The notes beneath the pieces were generated by a model. The model was not told where the DNA came from and did not search any database. It saw only the letters and a list, made by a program, of their open reading frames with translations. The position numbers and the translations under genes are program-made. Below are positions 14,952-21,366 of a DNA stretch of 42,513 nucleotides, in pieces (position 1 is the stretch's first letter; the number at the start of each line of letters is the position of its first letter). The stretch comes from a virus, in the IMG/VR virus record IMGVR_UViG_3300021467_000011, positions 1-42,513 of that record; one strand, given 5' to 3'.

Positions 14952-15267
14952 TGTTGTCCTCGCCTGATTTAGCCTCGTCGAGGCGTTTCAATCTCAGTAC
15001 CCAATCAGGTAACTCACCTCTGAGCCATTTTTCCGCTTCTGCAAACATCGCTGCTGGTGCGGGTTTATTCGGATCATCATCAGCCGAGCGTTTTGGGTCC
15101 TCGTACCATTTCGGGCCATAGACTGCACGGCAGAGAGCCTGTCCCACGTCCCAAGTCCGACCGGCCTCCTTGTCGTAAAACATTCCGCCATATTTATCAC
15201 CGACGGCCACAACCAAACGGCTTAACATAGACCAGGTTGGGTGTCGTTCATCTCTGATACTTTTCAT
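14944..15267 (-). CDS. Hypothetical protein
   Basis: The 107-residue product begins basic, has a Gly/Asp-rich middle (VGDKYGGMFYDKEAGRTWDV), a helix containing FAEAEKWLRGELPDWVLRL, and an acidic tail. Not recognised; overlaps both neighbours by a few bases. Confidence 0.6.
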   Translation of the reverse strand: MKSIRDERHPTWSMLSRLVVAVGDKYGGMFYDKEAGRTWDVGQALCRAVYGPKWYEDPKRSADDDPNKPAPAAMFAEAEKWLRGELPDWVLRLKRLDEAKSGEDNNE

Positions 15268-15451
15268 CTCTCAACTGTTGTGCAAATTTCCTGACAGCCT
15301 CATCGAGGCGTTTGATACGCTTTTCTATTTCCTTCAATTGACAGTTAGCACATAGGTCCGCCTTGCAAGCGCTTCTGTAGTATTCTTCTGTGTAATCGGC
15401 GCCGCACGATGGGCAATACTCACGCACCAGGTGAATGCCCCGCTTATTCAT
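15248..15451 (-). CDS. Small zinc-ribbon protein with coiled tail
   Basis: The 67-residue product has CPSCGADY, then CKADLCANC, giving a four to five Cys zinc site, followed by a charged helix (LKEIEKRIKRLDEAVRKFAQ). The combination suggests a dimeric nucleic-acid-binding protein. Function unknown. Confidence 0.65.
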   Translation of the reverse strand: MNKRGIHLVREYCPSCGADYTEEYYRSACKADLCANCQLKEIEKRIKRLDEAVRKFAQQLRDEKYQR

Positions 15452-15749
15452 TTCTTATCTCCTTTTGTCTTCTCTGATGGGCCTCAACCAATGCTGCAGC
15501 CGCATCTCCAAACGCACGTTGAGCGCTGGCCAGTCTTGGGTCGGAACTCTCTTCATACTCCAGGTCGGACATCGCCTCTGCTAAAATCAATGGGGTCCAA
15601 AAATCTGCCAGAGGCTTAAGGCAACAACCTAAAGCGCAGCCCATTTCCGAAACCCAATCGGTGCAAATGGAGAAAGTAACCTCGTGGCCAGTTCTTATCT
15701 CGGCCTCGTCGTGCACTATCGAAACTTTGACAAAGTTCTTGTCAGTCAT
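15444..15749 (-). CDS. Hypothetical protein
   Basis: The 101-residue product has a beta-rich first half (VKVSIVHDEAEIRTGHEVTF), a Cys-containing turn (MGCALGCCL) and a helical, acidic second half. Coupled to the sigma-like gene upstream by an 8-bp overlap. Not recognised. Confidence 0.6.
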   Translation of the reverse strand: MTDKNFVKVSIVHDEAEIRTGHEVTFSICTDWVSEMGCALGCCLKPLADFWTPLILAEAMSDLEYEESSDPRLASAQRAFGDAAAALVEAHQRRQKEIRNE

Positions 15750-16227
15750 TGCTGTTCTCCTTCAATTTCAAAAACAGCGCCGCCCGTAACTGGCGTGCTC
15801 GCTCCTTCGTTATGCCTAAGGCGGCGCCGATCTGGGGCGTCCGTGCCCCCTGCAAACATAGGTCAAATACTTCTCGCTCGCGTCCGGTCAACTGTTCCCT
15901 GAGCGTTTCGATTTCATCCTGGCGTATTACCTCTTCATCCGCCTCTGGCACGGTTCGCCCCCAAACGGCCCTCGCGTACTCTCGCTCAATCTCCCTGTCG
16001 CGGCGGGCCCGTCTCGCGTAGTACCACAACCACGTCGCCAGCGTCCTCTTGCAGTTCACGTAATCAGCCTTCCGCGTATATCTGCCCTGTATCAACCAGG
16101 TGATATTCGCCAGCTCTTGCTTCTCGTAATGCCAATATCCTCGCTCTATCGCCCACGCAGCGACCGCCTGGCACACCCTCCAAATATCAGGGCTAAAATG
16201 AGCGCTCTTGTTTCGCAGGGGCCTCAT
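15742..16227 (-). CDS. Sigma-70 region 4-like HTH protein
   Basis: The 161-residue product ends in a helix-turn-helix typical of sigma region 4 and LuxR-type proteins (LTGREREVFDLCLQGARTPQ, IGAALGITKERARQLRAALF). The N-terminal two thirds are helical and rich in Trp and Arg (DIWRVCQAVAAWAIERGYWH). It may be a phage transcription factor for middle or late genes. The start at 16227 overlaps the upstream stop as ATGA; an earlier ATG at 16245 is possible. Confidence 0.7.
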   Translation of the reverse strand: MRPLRNKSAHFSPDIWRVCQAVAAWAIERGYWHYEKQELANITWLIQGRYTRKADYVNCKRTLATWLWYYARRARRDREIEREYARAVWGRTVPEADEEVIRQDEIETLREQLTGREREVFDLCLQGARTPQIGAALGITKERARQLRAALFLKLKENSND

Positions 16228-16460
16228 TTGTGTTCTGACTCGCAAATATTCTCTGGTGGAGGTGGTGGGGGCGGTGGTTCAGGGCTTGGCCGCCAATCCC
16301 AACTGGCGATTGCCATAAGTTGCAAACTCTCCGGCGGCCCTGTTGCCTCACAACGCTCGCACCTTACCCAGTATCTGCCAGAATAATCACTCGTTACGTA
16401 GGTCTTGCGTGACCCACAAAACGGGCACGGCTGCTCGATTTTGCGCTCCGTATCTTTCAT
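16224..16460 (-). CDS. Lar-like restriction alleviation zinc-ribbon protein
   Basis: The 78-residue product has the Lar-family plan: CPFCGSRKTYVTSD, YWVRCERCEATGP, then an aromatic helix AIASWDWRP. Lar of the Rac prophage reduces type I restriction by enhancing modification. Here the domain is followed by an eight-proline tail (EPPPPPPPPEN) that also occurs in the RecT-like protein. A DNA methyltransferase gene is nearby, so both may belong to defence evasion. Confidence 0.75.
   Translation of the reverse strand: MKDTERKIEQPCPFCGSRKTYVTSDYSGRYWVRCERCEATGPPESLQLMAIASWDWRPSPEPPPPPPPPENICESEHK
16252..16280. repeat. Polyproline-coding repeat, copy in the Lar-like gene
   Basis: Partner of 13180-13208; the two 29-bp segments differ at only a few third-position bases and end the Lar-like protein with the same proline tail. 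Confidence 0.75.
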
Positions 16461-16672
16461 CTTTGCTCCAGCACCTCGACGATGTGATGCGTGACCCTAT
16501 TAGGGTCCACCTGGTCTGGCTCAAACCAGGACCGGATTTCCACGACCTTCAGTTCCGCCCGTGCCGTCAACGCCACTGTGTTCGGGTCGGCGATGATAAA
16601 CAACTGGCGGCCAGCGACGTAAACCGTTGCTATGGTGAGCATAATCAGCAGGCTAACTATTAAGGTTCGCAT
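16457..16672 (-). CDS. Small membrane-anchored protein
   Basis: The 71-residue product has one N-terminal transmembrane segment (TLIVSLLIMLTIATVYVAG) and a soluble, probably periplasmic tail (ELKVVEIRSWFEPDQVDPN, HHIVEVLEQ). The start at 16672 has a strong AAGGAG site; longer in-frame starts lack one. A spanin-like or superinfection role is possible, but nothing in the sequence proves it. Confidence 0.65.
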   Translation of the reverse strand: MRTLIVSLLIMLTIATVYVAGRQLFIIADPNTVALTARAELKVVEIRSWFEPDQVDPNRVTHHIVEVLEQR

Positions 16673-16686
16673 CGTATGTCTCCTTC

Positions 16687-16920
16687 TCATCTTTCGCCTC
16701 TCGCATAGCTGTCGCATATCGCCCGTTCCCATTTGGCTTGAGTCTCAGGCCCTAAAATCCCGTCGGGCTTTGCGCCTATACGGCGCTGGATTTCCTCGAT
16801 TGTGGGCAGCGGCGCAGGCGGGTCGGGCCGTGCATCCCTGCACAGCCAACCGACCCAACCCGCAATCAGTAGGGCGACTGCAAGACCGGCAATTTGAGCG
16901 ATAGACTTGATTGCTTGCAT
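16687..16920 (-). CDS. Membrane protein with peptidoglycan-binding-like motif
   Basis: The 77-residue product has an N-terminal transmembrane helix (IAGLAVALLIAGWVGWLC), a Pro-rich linker and a short segment that follows the PG_binding_1 pattern (IEEIQRRIGAKPDGILGPET, then QAKWERAI). It probably sits in the inner membrane and touches the wall. No catalytic domain is present. It is the only recognisable cell-wall-directed protein in the genome, so it may take part in lysis or exclusion. Confidence 0.65.
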   Translation of the reverse strand: MQAIKSIAQIAGLAVALLIAGWVGWLCRDARPDPPAPLPTIEEIQRRIGAKPDGILGPETQAKWERAICDSYARGER

Positions 16921-16952
16921 TGCGGTTCAATCCTTTCTGTTTCCCAAACAAA

Positions 16953-17504
16953 TCACGGGTTTGCTTCAAAGAACGCCTTTGCGAAACCTGGTGGTGTTTT
17001 GGCTCTGTTAATGGTGCGCTTCTCGCCCGATATTTCATCCCAAGTACGTAATAATGCTGGTGGTTTAGTATATTTGCGTTTTGGCTCCCTGAAATACCCC
17101 CATAAGTCCGTTGGTTTTCCAATGTCGTCGCCGAATTCCCAGTATCGGATTGTCATTGCTGGCTTGCCCAGGAATTGGCGCAAAAAACCTCTCGGATTCT
17201 CCAAGCACCAGAAAGCCAAAGGTGCTCGGACGCGGCATTTCCACACAATGTGGAGGCAAGCCTCAACGAGTTCCATCCCCGAACGAAAGTCGCGGGCGGC
17301 ATTTCTCTTGGCAAGGCTGAATTCGGTGCAAGGCGGGGCGGCCAGAATCCCATAAACATTTTCGGGTGGTTCGTAATCACGTACATCGTACTCTGGCAGC
17401 GTAATAAGTCTCACGTCGTACCCGTGTTCTGCATAGGGACGCGACCACGCCCCTGTCCCGCCGCATAAATCAAGGATTATTTTGTTTTTGTTCGTCGATT
17501 CCAT
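16953..17504 (-). CDS. DNA cytosine-5 methyltransferase-like protein
   Basis: The 183-residue product has the SAM-binding motif I (ILDLCGGTGAWSRPYAEHGY) and the catalytic motif IV with PPC (LAAPPCTEFS, Cys59), plus the ENPRG motif near residue 112. It would methylate cytosine in phage DNA, probably to avoid host restriction. It is shorter than free-standing host enzymes and has no obvious separate target-recognition domain, a form found in other phages. The start at 17504 is the best ATG; GTG and TTG codons upstream are alternatives. Confidence 0.8.
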   Translation of the reverse strand: MESTNKNKIILDLCGGTGAWSRPYAEHGYDVRLITLPEYDVRDYEPPENVYGILAAPPCTEFSLAKRNAARDFRSGMELVEACLHIVWKCRVRAPLAFWCLENPRGFLRQFLGKPAMTIRYWEFGDDIGKPTDLWGYFREPKRKYTKPPALLRTWDEISGEKRTINRAKTPPGFAKAFFEANP

Positions 17505-17643
17505 TCCCTTCACGTTTCCAACCAAGCCCGCTCGGCCGGTCCTGCCCCGGCTCCGGTATTACGGTCAACGTCGTTTGGGCGCCACGTGTATCGCCCCCGG
17601 ACAACCCGACGCTTTCCCCAAGTTTTTTCGGTCTGCACGTCAT
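17470..17643 (-). CDS. Candidate small hypothetical protein
   Basis: A 57-codon frame reads MTCRPKKLGESVGLSGGDTR, AQTTLTVIPEPGQDRPSG and so on, with protein-like composition, and overlaps the methyltransferase start by 35 bp. A second frame over the same DNA (ending at 17510) is also open, so the coding frame is uncertain. Confidence 0.4.
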   Translation of the reverse strand: MTCRPKKLGESVGLSGGDTRGAQTTLTVIPEPGQDRPSGLGWKREGNGIDEQKQNNP

Positions 17644-17918
17644 CTCGCCGTGCCGCGAGCGGGCCTGGTTTATCAATCAAGTAATATGGGTTAAAAAGGG
17701 GCAGGGCACGCAACCTGGCGTTTTCTCGGCAGCGGCGTTAGTCAAGTTCCGCCCCGCCCCGGATTGTCATATATGCGGCGACCTGGCGAACCTTATCGCA
17801 GGCCGCCCACGACATAGAGACTGGTCAATGCTGCGCCGTAACAGAGAGTGGTAAGTGGTGAGTGGTGCGCCGCGTGTAGCCTCGATGTAGGTCGCCGCAG
17901 AAAGGAGACGCTATCAGC
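17644..17918. other. Mostly non-coding stretch left of attP
   Basis: No gene with a convincing start is seen on either strand. The sequence is GC-rich with short GTGG repeats near 17850. It probably contains the left integrase arm-binding sites, but none can be defined by eye. Confidence 0.35.
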
Positions 17919-18095
17919 TTGACAGTGCAGTTCAATAAAAAGGGCCGTACTTGGCTTGCCGCTTTTCCGGCCCCTTCGGAGGAGGGTGATGAAACGATTC
18001 ACATCAAAACAGGTGACTTATTACTGTGTTTTCGTTCATCCTGTTTTACACGCAGGAGGTCAGAGGTTCAAGTCCTCTACCGCCCAGCGGTGTGA
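17919..18095 (+). CDS. Candidate short plus-strand gene running into attP
   Basis: A 58-codon frame begins at a TTG (LTVQFNKKGRTWLAAFPAPS, EEGDETIHIKTGDLLLCF) with an AAAGGAG site about 11 nt upstream. Its first 38 residues look like a real protein; the rest is encoded by the tRNA-derived attP core, so the natural C-terminus would change on integration. The non-ATG start and opposite orientation keep confidence low. Confidence 0.35.
   Translation: MTVQFNKKGRTWLAAFPAPSEEGDETIHIKTGDLLLCFRSSCFTRRRSEVQVLYRPAV
17935..17976 (-). terminator. Possible intrinsic terminator downstream of integrase
   Basis: On the minus strand GGGGCCG (17974-17968) and CGGCCC (17947-17942) can pair and are followed by five Ts. 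The loop is about 20 nt, which is long. It lies 84 bp after the integrase stop. Confidence 0.35.
18040..18086 (+). other. attP core: 3' half of tRNA-Val(UAC)
   Basis: The 47 bases match the tRNA from the anticodon stem to the discriminator: CCTGT, loop TTTACAC with anticodon TAC, GCAGG; variable loop AGGTC; T stem AGAGG, loop TTCAAGT, CCTCT; acceptor strand ACCGCCC and discriminator A. No matching 5' half (GGGCGGT) lies upstream, so it is not a tRNA gene but the identity segment that restores the host tRNA after integration. It overlaps the integrase 3' end. No CCA follows. Confidence 0.88.
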
Positions 18096-19058
18096 AGCGT
18101 TTAACGCTTCAGTCTTCGGGGGGGTGCTGTAACCCAGCATCCCCCTATTTACACCACAGGATGCGATTTTGCGGGCATCAGAGTACATTGACTCCCTGCA
18201 CGCCGTGTAATAAGTCCTCATCGTCCTACTGCTTGAATGACCCGAAAGCCGTAAGACGAAGTATTCGGGCAGATTGTTGGCCATCTCCGTGATGTATGTT
18301 TTCCGCAAGCTGTGGAAGTCACCAATCTGCCGACCAAAGGCCCGTCGCTGGATCGCAACGAAGGTCCGTCGGAAATTCGGATCGGGGCATTTGCACCGGT
18401 CCTCGTCGAGCATCCGGGCATCCTTGAGCCGCAGCATATTGCGGTAGATGTGCAGCGTCAGCAGCGGATAGTAACAATCGCTGAGCCGCTGGACTAATGT
18501 CCGGAGCTCGTCTATTATCGGGACCTTTCGGATCTCCCGGTCCTTCGGTTCCCAGGGCCACGTCCGCTTTGTCTCCCGTTTCGGTTCGACGTAGATGAAG
18601 TCACCCCGGATGTTATCGAGCGTCAGGTTCAACAACTCCCCGCGACGCAATCCGGTCGTCCTGGCAGCCAGGAGTATAGCCCGCCATCTCTCGTTCGGCG
18701 CGAATCTATACATCCGTTCAAACTCCCAGTCCTCGTACACCCGGATAGGCTTTTGCGTTACCCGGAAAGGCTTGATGTCCGCGGCAGGATTAACGCGGAT
18801 GAGTTTCTGCTGCACTGCCCATTGGAGGACGGGGCGGATCGCCCGAAGATAGATGTTCGCTGTATTCTTCGAGCGCCCGGTCCGCAGCAGGTAATTCCGG
18901 AACTTCTCGCAACCGCAGGCATCGAGCCGGTCAACGTTGATGTTGCCGACCACTTCCGCGAGGTAACGAAACGCACGGGTCGCATTTTCTTTGGTCTTTT
19001 TTGCGTACCAGAAGTTTTCGTCGAAGTACCTCTGGCACAACGTCAGAATCTTCAGCAT
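18060..19058 (-). CDS. int: Tyrosine recombinase (phage integrase)
   Basis: The 332-residue product has a core-binding SAM-like domain (residues 1-95) and a catalytic domain with Arg138 in TGLRRGELL, His249 and Arg252 in FHSLRKT, His274 in LSGHSSSRT and the nucleophile Tyr in TMRTYYT (283 or 284). A four-Cys stretch (CKCPDPN region) is included. It would recombine attP with the host tRNA-Val gene. AAAGGAGG precedes the start. The tail beyond the tyrosine (about 48 residues) runs through hairpin-rich DNA and ends inside the attP core. Confidence 0.95.
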   Translation of the reverse strand: MLKILTLCQRYFDENFWYAKKTKENATRAFRYLAEVVGNINVDRLDACGCEKFRNYLLRTGRSKNTANIYLRAIRPVLQWAVQQKLIRVNPAADIKPFRVTQKPIRVYEDWEFERMYRFAPNERWRAILLAARTTGLRRGELLNLTLDNIRGDFIYVEPKRETKRTWPWEPKDREIRKVPIIDELRTLVQRLSDCYYPLLTLHIYRNMLRLKDARMLDEDRCKCPDPNFRRTFVAIQRRAFGRQIGDFHSLRKTYITEMANNLPEYFVLRLSGHSSSRTMRTYYTACRESMYSDARKIASCGVNRGMLGYSTPPKTEALNASHRWAVEDLNL

Positions 19059-19311
19059 AAGCGCCTCCTTTCTGCCCCATTGTGGGGTCGAGATGTGCGA
19101 ACCGGTTCATCAACACCTCACCGGCTCGCATTCTACCAAAAAGGCAGGCGCTCTGCCAACGCGAAAGCCCGATTAAGTTGTCAAAGAGCCGCTTAAATTG
19201 GCCAATCTAACCGCGTTTATAGGGGGGTTGGGGCCTCTATCTTGGACGAACTCCGAGTATCGGGGTCTATGATAGGTCATTTCGCTGTTTCGGCGATTAA
19301 ACCCCATTTTT
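19059..19311. other. Gap upstream of integrase with a tRNA-like fragment
   Basis: Minus-strand sequence near 19105-19165 has a D-arm-like GTTGGCAGAGC and a CTGCC/GGTAG stem with a T-rich loop, but no matching acceptor stem or T arm. A TTGACA on the minus strand at about 19171-19176 has no -10 box at the right distance. No gene is seen. Confidence 0.35.
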
Positions 19312-19488
19312 TCAGCCTTTTTCTCTATACCGCCACAACGGGCAAGTGGTATCCGTGCACCGCTCGACTTCCTCTGCTACCCACCCGCAGCATTCAAGGC
19401 AAAAGCAGCGGATCGCTGCTTTCCGGCTCTTTTTGGCCATCGCCCGGCGATACAGTCCTTCGTATCTGGCTGGAATCAACCGTTCCAT
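19312..19488 (-). CDS. Small Cys-rich conserved phage protein
   Basis: The 58-residue product reads MERLIPARYEGLYRRAMAKK, then SRKAAIRCFCLECCGWVAEE, then VERCTDTTCPLWRYREKG. The pattern KAAI.xFCLECxGW..EEV..CT..xCPLxxYR is one I know from many small phage proteins of unknown function, probably zinc-binding. It has a perfect AAAGGAGT site 5 nt before the ATG and would be the first gene of the leftward early transcript. Confidence 0.8.
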   Translation of the reverse strand: MERLIPARYEGLYRRAMAKKSRKAAIRCFCLECCGWVAEEVERCTDTTCPLWRYREKG

Positions 19489-19863
19489 CGTTACTCCTTT
19501 TTATGGCCTCAGAGATTTTTTCCTTGCAATCCGCCGCAAATTCGCATAAAAGAGGGTATGCCCATCGCGCTAACAGCCGCGGGTAGGAGGCCCCCTATTG
19601 AGAAAAATAACCGCGGGAACCGTTTGGATTTGAGGCGCCGTTTGGACACCTGGAGGGGGATATTGCCGATTCCCGCGGCCTTTCGCTTGCTGTGATTTTT
19701 CACGCTGCTGTCCATTTCAGCGACCTCAAATCCATTTGTTAATCGACTACAGGGTATTATCGGCAATCGGGCCGTAGAAGTCAATGAAAAAATACGGAAA
19801 GCAATGGAAAAAAATTGTTAAAAATGGTTTTGGAGAGCCTAACCGTAGTCCAGTACTATAGTT
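19489..19863. promoter_or_regulatory. Divergent control region with three inverted repeats
   Basis: No firm gene lies here. Three perfect inverted repeats interleave: CCGCGGGAA (19611-19619) with TTCCCGCGG (19670-19678), GGATTTGAGG (19626-19635) with CCTCAAATCC (19724-19733), and ATTGCCGAT (19662-19670) with ATCGGCAAT (19759-19767). A direct repeat CCGTTTGGA occurs at about 19620 and 19639. The region separates leftward early genes from the rightward regulator, so these are candidate operators. Confidence 0.5.
19830..19859 (+). promoter_or_regulatory. Candidate sigma70-type promoter for the RHH gene
   Basis: TTGGAG, an 18-bp spacer and TACTAT. The predicted start of transcription falls at about 19866, next to the start codon, so the message would be leaderless. 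Confidence 0.45.
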
Positions 19864-20157
19864 GTGAATATGTCGGAAGAGGTAAAAAATTTGCTGCACA
19901 TCGGCGCTGATCTGGACTACGAGTTTGTGTCTCAGTTCCGCGCATACTGCCGGGCTAATGATTTCAAACAGAAGGCCCTGCTCAAAAGGCTGATAGAGTG
20001 GTGGCTTTCGCAAGATTTCGCCGTTCAGACCGCTGTCTATCACGGCAATTGGATAGGCCCGTTGTCTCCCGCTGCAGTCGATGACCAAACCGCTGCCGCA
20101 CGCAATGCCGCAAAGAAGCGACGTAATCAGCGTCAGCGACCCGCAGCAACGTTATGA
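19864..20157 (+). CDS. Ribbon-helix-helix-like regulator
   Basis: The 97-residue product contains a short strand followed by two helices (LDYEFVSQFRAYCRAND, FKQKALLKRLIEWWLS), the plan of Arc/CopG/MetJ-type DNA-binding proteins, and a basic disordered tail (NAAKKRRNQRQRPAA). There is no Shine-Dalgarno site before either GTG 19864 or ATG 19870. As the first plus-strand gene at a divergent junction it is a good candidate for the lysogeny switch repressor, though family membership is inferred from pattern only. Confidence 0.55.
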   Translation: MNMSEEVKNLLHIGADLDYEFVSQFRAYCRANDFKQKALLKRLIEWWLSQDFAVQTAVYHGNWIGPLSPAAVDDQTAAARNAAKKRRNQRQRPAATL

Positions 20158-20397
20158 TTTCGGCAATGTTCCGCTCTTTGGTGAAATTGATAAATCGTGG
20201 CATTTGCATAACCCCCGCGTCGCCAAAGGGTTATTACCGCTCCGACGGTTTCCGCATCCTGGCTTCGTTTGTATCGCCGGAGCGGCTATCATAATTGTAA
20301 ATCGGAAGTTCAGAATTGTCAAGCAACGCGGAGCCAAAAAAATTAACAGAAGGGGTGTTAAGAATTATCCGCGCGAATTGGGGAAGGAGGCAAAAAA
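20158..20397. other. Intergenic gap containing an antisense promoter
   Basis: Frames are open on both strands here but none has a good start. The main feature is the minus-strand promoter listed separately. An AAGGAGG site for the next plus-strand gene lies at about 20384-20390. Confidence 0.4.
20294..20322 (-). promoter_or_regulatory. Strong leftward promoter
   Basis: On the minus strand TTGACA (20322-20317), a 17-bp spacer and TACAAT (20299-20294) give a near-consensus sigma70 promoter. Its transcript would run antisense through the RHH gene and then into the 58-residue gene, integrase and early operon, so it is the best candidate for the main early promoter. Confidence 0.65.
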
Positions 20398-21027
20398 ATG
20401 CTCGGTACAATGCTTAGTCGAATCATCGCAGTAGGACTGTGCACGGCAATGCTCGGAATCTATAGCCAGTATGGCCGATGGAGCGCACGCACGCGAAAGC
20501 GGCCCAACAATGACAGTGCGACCTATCAGGGCTTCACAGTTTACGGGCGGTCGAGCACGCAAAGCGCAAACCGCCAGGCAACACAATACCGGGAACGTAT
20601 CAATAGATTGGAGTCGAAGATTTCGTCCCTTGAGAAAAAGGTCGATCTTTTGACCGAACGCTACGCGGACTTGCGTTTTGGCGTCGTCAAGGCCCTCGCA
20701 GGCGGAAAGAACGTACAACCGCTGAAATACCCACTCAAAGTCGGGCAGATATTTTATTTTAGCGATGAAGATAGAATACGTGTACTCCAGATCATCGACC
20801 CGACCAATATGCTCGTCGAGCTTCAATTCGGCCATTCCCGCGATGAATATGGATATCCGCGCAAGGAAACCGTTTTGATTGCGGGTGTGAGCACAAAGGA
20901 CTTTACGGATAACAAGCTGCTTGCGCTGCCGCCCTATTCGTTTTGGCGTGTGGCCGAAACCACGACATATCCAACCGTGTTGGGTGGGTCCAATACAGTT
21001 TTTGTGCTAATCCCCGAGGAACTGTAG
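20398..21027 (+). CDS. Membrane-anchored coiled-coil protein
   Basis: The 209-residue product has an N-terminal hydrophobic helix (MLSRIIAVGLCTAMLGIYS), a Ser/Arg-rich linker, a coiled coil (INRLESKISSLEKKVDLLTE) and a beta-rich C-terminal domain of about 100 residues (GQIFYFSDEDRIRVLQIIDP, NMLVELQFG, FVLIPEE). It has a strong AAGGAGG site. It might be exported to the periplasm while anchored, like superinfection-exclusion or lysogenic-conversion proteins, but the family is not recognised. Confidence 0.7.
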   Translation: MLGTMLSRIIAVGLCTAMLGIYSQYGRWSARTRKRPNNDSATYQGFTVYGRSSTQSANRQATQYRERINRLESKISSLEKKVDLLTERYADLRFGVVKALAGGKNVQPLKYPLKVGQIFYFSDEDRIRVLQIIDPTNMLVELQFGHSRDEYGYPRKETVLIAGVSTKDFTDNKLLALPPYSFWRVAETTTYPTVLGGSNTVFVLIPEEL

Positions 21028-21192
21028 CTTATCAGCCACAGCCATTGCGCAATGACCTGGTGCACCAACTGCGGGGCAATCTTTGAGAGGGTTTGAGAGG
21101 ATAGGCCACAGTGCGTAACAGCGGCGATCCGTCCAGGTAGGCGCGAATCGCTAACTCCAGTGCACCCAGGAACTTACGAAAATTTTATCCGC
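21028..21192. other. Gap with a zinc-ribbon-like micro-ORF
   Basis: A 14-codon plus-strand frame at 21052-21096 reads MTWCTNCGAIFERV and then stops inside a tandem repeat (TTTGAGAGG twice, 21082-21100). It may be a remnant of a zinc-ribbon gene. Nothing else is seen. Confidence 0.3.
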
Positions 21193-21293
21193 GGGCTTGC
21201 GAAATGCCGATAACAAGATATGCTGGCTTATTGGCACAGCAAAAGCCAGCTCTTGTGTTTGTGCGTTGGATTGGTTATAATCTATAAGGGTTG
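21193..21293 (+). repeat. Duplicated upstream region, copy 1 (before hicBA)
   Basis: From GGGCTTGCGAA through the promoter this segment aligns with 22002-22105: GGGCTTGCGAAnTGCnGATAA is shared, as are the -35 and -10 boxes and GGATTG before the -10. The duplication included the hicB gene that follows. Confidence 0.7.
21253..21281 (+). promoter_or_regulatory. hicBA promoter
   Basis: TTGTGT (21253-21258), a 17-bp spacer and a perfect TATAAT (21276-21281) stand 86 bp before the hicB start. Confidence 0.75.
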
Positions 21294-21366
21294 GAAATAA
21301 GGGTTGAGGATGGTACACAGGTCGCCGCTGAGAGCTCAGTGGCGGGATGATGAGGAGGTATGTGAT

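Noticed and set aside
17793-18002. 69-codon minus-strand frame left of attP
   Set aside because: No ribosome site, uncharacteristic composition, and it runs through the possible integrase terminator.
18097-18150. Hairpins GAAGCG/CGCTTC and GGGGG/CCCCC next to attP, as a possible terminator or CRISPR-like repeat
   Set aside because: No T-run follows and no repetition occurs; they lie in the integrase tail coding sequence and are more likely arm-site or chance structures.
19105-19180. tRNA-like sequence on the minus strand (GTTGGCAGAGC, T-rich anticodon-like loop)
   Set aside because: The acceptor strands do not pair and no T arm with GTTCRA loop and 5-bp stem can be placed, so it is at best a remnant and is not listed as a tRNA.
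20081-20434. Plus-strand frame of 117 codons between the RHH gene and the membrane protein gene
   Set aside because: It overlaps both neighbours, has no ribosome site, and runs through the strong minus-strand promoter.
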